Assembly (NCBI RefSeq): GCF_000152985.1
Contig: NZ_CH672395.1
Coordinates: forward strand, 3,755,823-3,819,822
DNA from: Leeuwenhoekiella blandensis MED217
GTDB lineage: Bacteria; Bacteroidota; Bacteroidia; Flavobacteriales; Flavobacteriaceae
Length of the DNA: 64,000 nt
Direction: 5' to 3'
This document shows, piece by piece, positions 61,602-64,000 of the stretch. The stretch's first letter is position 1. Each line of letters starts with the position of its first letter. Below the pieces are notes generated by a model, which worked only from the letters and a program-made list of their open reading frames with translations, was not told where the DNA came from and ran no database searches. Position numbers and translations under genes: made by a program.

Positions 61602-64000
61602 TTATTGGTTATTTGAATTTTTATCAAAAACATCATCAATAACACGCTGATGTCTTCTTTTGAATCGTACAGAACTACCTGCGGCTGGTGCCCCGTAGAA
61701 CTTACGACTGCACACTCTGAATTTTTGCGCTTCGGGAAGATGCATCAATAAGTGCCCGTAAGCTCCCATATTGCGTGGCTCTTCCTGAGCCCAAACCACA
61801 TCGTCTGCATTTTTATATTTGTCAAGCGCTGCTCTGATTTCCTTTTTAGGAAGCGGGAACAATTGTTCAACACGTACAAGCGCCACATCTTCACAACCTA
61901 ATTCTTCACGCTGCGCAAGCAAGTCGTAATAAAACTTACCGGTCACAAATACCAGTGTTTTTACCTGATCTGCTTTTACACTGTCATCATCAATCGTCAT
62001 CTGGAAGCTGCCGTTTGCCAATTCTTCTTTGGTCGAAATTACTTTAGGATGTCTCAACAAACTTTTTGGCGTAAAAACGATAAGCGGTTTTCTAAAATTG
62101 GTCTTTAATTGACGACGCAATAAATGGTAGAAATTGGCAGGTGTAGTACAATCTGCAACATACATATTATCTACTGCACAAAGCTGTAAATAACGCTCCA
62201 TACGCGCCGAAGAGTGCTCTGCTCCCTGACCTTCATACCCATGTGGCAATAACATTACCAGACCGTTTTGAAGCTTCCATTTATCTTCTGCTGCCGAAAT
62301 ATACTGATCCAGCATAATCTGCGCTCCGTTGCTGAAATCTCCAAACTGTGCTTCCCAAATAGGAAGTGTTTTAGGACTCGCCATCGCATAACCATAGTCA
62401 AACCCAACAACACCATACTCTGATAACAGCGAGTTGAAGATGTACATATGTCCTTGCTCTCCTTTAAGATTGTTGAGCAACACGATCTCTTCTTCACTCT
62501 CTTCAACTTTGGTCACTGCGTGACGGTGTGAGAACGTACCACGCTCTACATCCTGACCGGTCATACGCACATCAAAACCTTCTTTAAGCAAAGAACCATA
62601 CGCCAATAATTCGGCAAGACCCCAATCGATCTTATTATCATCAAAGTACATCGCGCGACGCCCTTCAATGATCTTGTTTATTTTTCTTAAGAACTTTTTC
62701 CCTTCCGGAAGTTTAGTGATCGCTTCAGCGATTTCAGTTAAGGCATCCAGATCAAAAGTCGTATCTACCGGCTGCATCATCGCATCTTCGGTAGCAGGTT
62801 CAAAACCTTCCCATTCATCCTGCATAATTGCAGTAATACGAGTAGTTTCTTCCTCTCTAGACTTTTCTAATTTTTCTTCAAGCTTCTCTTTATATTCGTT
62901 CTCCAGTTGCTTTACATAACTGTCGTCGATCACGCCTTCTTCGATAAGCTTTTTAGCATAAATATCTCTCGCGTTATCGTGTTTTGCGATCGCTTTATAC
63001 AATTTAGGCTGTGTAAAACGCGGCTCGTCACCTTCGTTATGACCATATTTACGATATCCTAAAAGATCGATAAATACATCACGACCAAAAGTCATTCTAA
63101 AATCTAAAGCAAATAAAGCTGCGTGCACAACCGCCTCGGCATCATCTGCATTCACGTGCAATACCGGAGACAATGTCGTTTTAGCCACATCGGTACAGTA
63201 GGTTGAAGAACGCGCGTCGAGATAATTGGTCGTAAACCCGATTTGGTTATTGATCACAATATGAATGGTACCCTTGGTAGTATAGCCATCTAATTGTGCC
63301 ATCTGGATCACCTCGTACACCACGCCTTGACCGGCGATCGCCGCATCTCCATGTACCACGATAGGAAGCACCTCCTGCGGATTGTCAAAGTAATGACGAT
63401 CTTGTTTTGCACGCGAGATCCCTTCTACCACGGCACCTACAGTTTCTAAGTGAGACGGGTTAGGTGCGATGTTGATATTGATCTCTTTTCCGCTGTCTGT
63501 AAGTCGGCTTGAGGTCCATCCCAAGTGATATTTAACGTCTCCATCAAACACCTCCTGATCGTAATCTTTACCATCAAACTCACTAAAGATATCTTTAGCA
63601 TTTTTTCCAAAGATATTGGTCAGTGTATTCAGACGGCCACGGTGTGCCATTCCCATCACAAAATCTTTCACGCCTCGGTCTGCAGCCGCCTCAATTATAG
63701 CGTCTACCGCCGGAATAAAACTTTCTCCACCTTCGAGCGAGAAACGTTTTTGACCAACGTACTTGGTGTGTAAAAAGGTTTCAAAAGAAACTGCTTCGTT
63801 TAATTTTCTAAGGATTTTCTTCTTTTCGTCTCCAGAAAAGTTAGGGTGATTATCATTGATATTCAGTTTATCTTGAATCCACTGAATTTCTTCAGGCTTT
63901 CTGATAAACATATATTCAACACCAATCGAATCACAGTAGATTTTCTCAAGGTGGGTAATGATATCCCGCAACGTGTTGGAGCCTATTCCTAGAATTTCAC
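61602..64000 (-). CDS. sucA: 2-oxoglutarate dehydrogenase E1 (cut by window edge)
   Basis: The frame is open to the right edge (EILGIGSNTLRDIITHLEKI at the junction), so the N-terminus lies outside; about 800 residues are visible. Seen: AVDAIIEAAADRGVKDFVMG and MAHRGRLNTLTNIFGK (thiamine diphosphate region), LGWTSSRLTDSGKEININIA, HGDAAIAGQGVVYEVIQMAQ (Mg/ThDP motif), GYRKYGHNEGDEPRFTQP, and the late LLPHGYEGQGAEHSSARMER. This is the decarboxylating subunit of the 2-oxoglutarate dehydrogenase complex and is followed by sucB. Confidence 0.97.
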   Translation of the reverse strand, partial: EILGIGSNTLRDIITHLEKIYCDSIGVEYMFIRKPEEIQWIQDKLNINDNHPNFSGDEKKKILRKLNEAVSFETFLHTKYVGQKRFSLEGGESFIPAVDAIIEAAADRGVKDFVMGMAHRGRLNTLTNIFGKNAKDIFSEFDGKDYDQEVFDGDVKYHLGWTSSRLTDSGKEININIAPNPSHLETVGAVVEGISRAKQDRHYFDNPQEVLPIVVHGDAAIAGQGVVYEVIQMAQLDGYTTKGTIHIVINNQIGFTTNYLDARSSTYCTDVAKTTLSPVLHVNADDAEAVVHAALFALDFRMTFGRDVFIDLLGYRKYGHNEGDEPRFTQPKLYKAIAKHDNARDIYAKKLIEEGVIDDSYVKQLENEYKEKLEEKLEKSREEETTRITAIMQDEWEGFEPATEDAMMQPVDTTFDLDALTEIAEAITKLPEGKKFLRKINKIIEGRRAMYFDDNKIDWGLAELLAYGSLLKEGFDVRMTGQDVERGTFSHRHAVTKVEESEEEIVLLNNLKGEQGHMYIFNSLLSEYGVVGFDYGYAMASPKTLPIWEAQFGDFSNGAQIMLDQYISAAEDKWKLQNGLVMLLPHGYEGQGAEHSSARMERYLQLCAVDNMYVADCTTPANFYHLLRRQLKTNFRKPLIVFTPKSLLRHPKVISTKEELANGSFQMTIDDDSVKADQVKTLVFVTGKFYYDLLAQREELGCEDVALVRVEQLFPLPKKEIRAALDKYKNADDVVWAQEEPRNMGAYGHLLMHLPEAQKFRVCSRKFYGAPAAGSSVRFKRRHQRVIDDVFDKNSNNQ

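Overview
The window comes from the chromosome of an aerobic member of the Bacteroidota, most likely a marine Flavobacteriaceae. This rests on the alternative complex III operon next to a cytochrome c oxidase, on promoters with the Bacteroidota signature TTTG-N19/20-TAnnTTTG, and on the gene families present (DUF2723, DUF5686, DUF3667, ExbB/ExbD with two ExbDs, TAT- or lipobox-bearing exported proteins). The species cannot be named from the sequence alone.

Layout. 1-9.3 kb (minus strand): actABCDEF followed by the start of coxB, an electron transfer module from menaquinol to cytochrome c to oxygen. 9.4-14.5 kb: a small SPOR protein, then the rimP-nusA-infB operon with a terminator-like hairpin in its leader. 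14.6-16.1 kb: a universal stress protein, a small unknown gene and tRNA-Gln(UUG). 16.3-26.8 kb: envelope and housekeeping genes (DUF2723 membrane protein, polysaccharide deacetylase, a thioredoxin-fold protein without its cysteines, metallophosphoesterase, glycosylasparaginase, retropepsin-like protease, TatD DNase, acyltransferase, asparaginase I). 26.9-30.3 kb: tRNA-Ser(GGA), an exbB-orf-exbD-exbD operon and a beta-barrel protein. 30.3-36.8 kb (minus): PAP2-like protein, sigma-54, then an apparent six-gene operon in which a lipoprotein and three tandem paralogous seven-helix membrane proteins precede a short histidine kinase and a LuxR-type response regulator. 37-44.7 kb (minus): asnS, an RND/MMPL exporter, a DUF5686 outer membrane protein, frr and pyrH. 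44.8-50.1 kb: an AT-rich accessory island. 50.2-53.1 kb (minus): tsf, rpsB, rpsI, rplM. 53.6-55.9 kb: beta-barrel plus lipoprotein pair. 56-64 kb: DUF3667 protein, polA, a small unknown gene, and sucB-sucA (2-oxoglutarate dehydrogenase; sucA runs off the right end).

The most unusual region is the island at 44.8-50.1 kb, lying between tsf and pyrH, genes that are commonly close neighbours in this phylum. A nearly identical DNA module (about 160-270 bp, encoding a linker that starts LEEVVITSSPSSDN and ends in a Gly run) occurs three times. Each copy is followed by a different but apparently related C-terminal domain, and each domain is followed at once by one or two small genes. Only the first copy retains the lipoprotein N-terminal half. 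All three composite genes are broken: a frameshift in an A9 tract, a frameshift in a T7 tract, and four in-frame stops. The architecture (constant N-terminus and linker, variable C-terminal cassette, adjacent small partner gene) resembles polymorphic effector/immunity loci with displaced cassettes, but no toxin fold was recognised, so this reading is inference.

The second candidate system is the lipoprotein / triple seven-helix protein / kinase / regulator operon at 32.5-36.8 kb, where the kinase has no sensor domain of its own and the paralogous membrane proteins could be the sensors.
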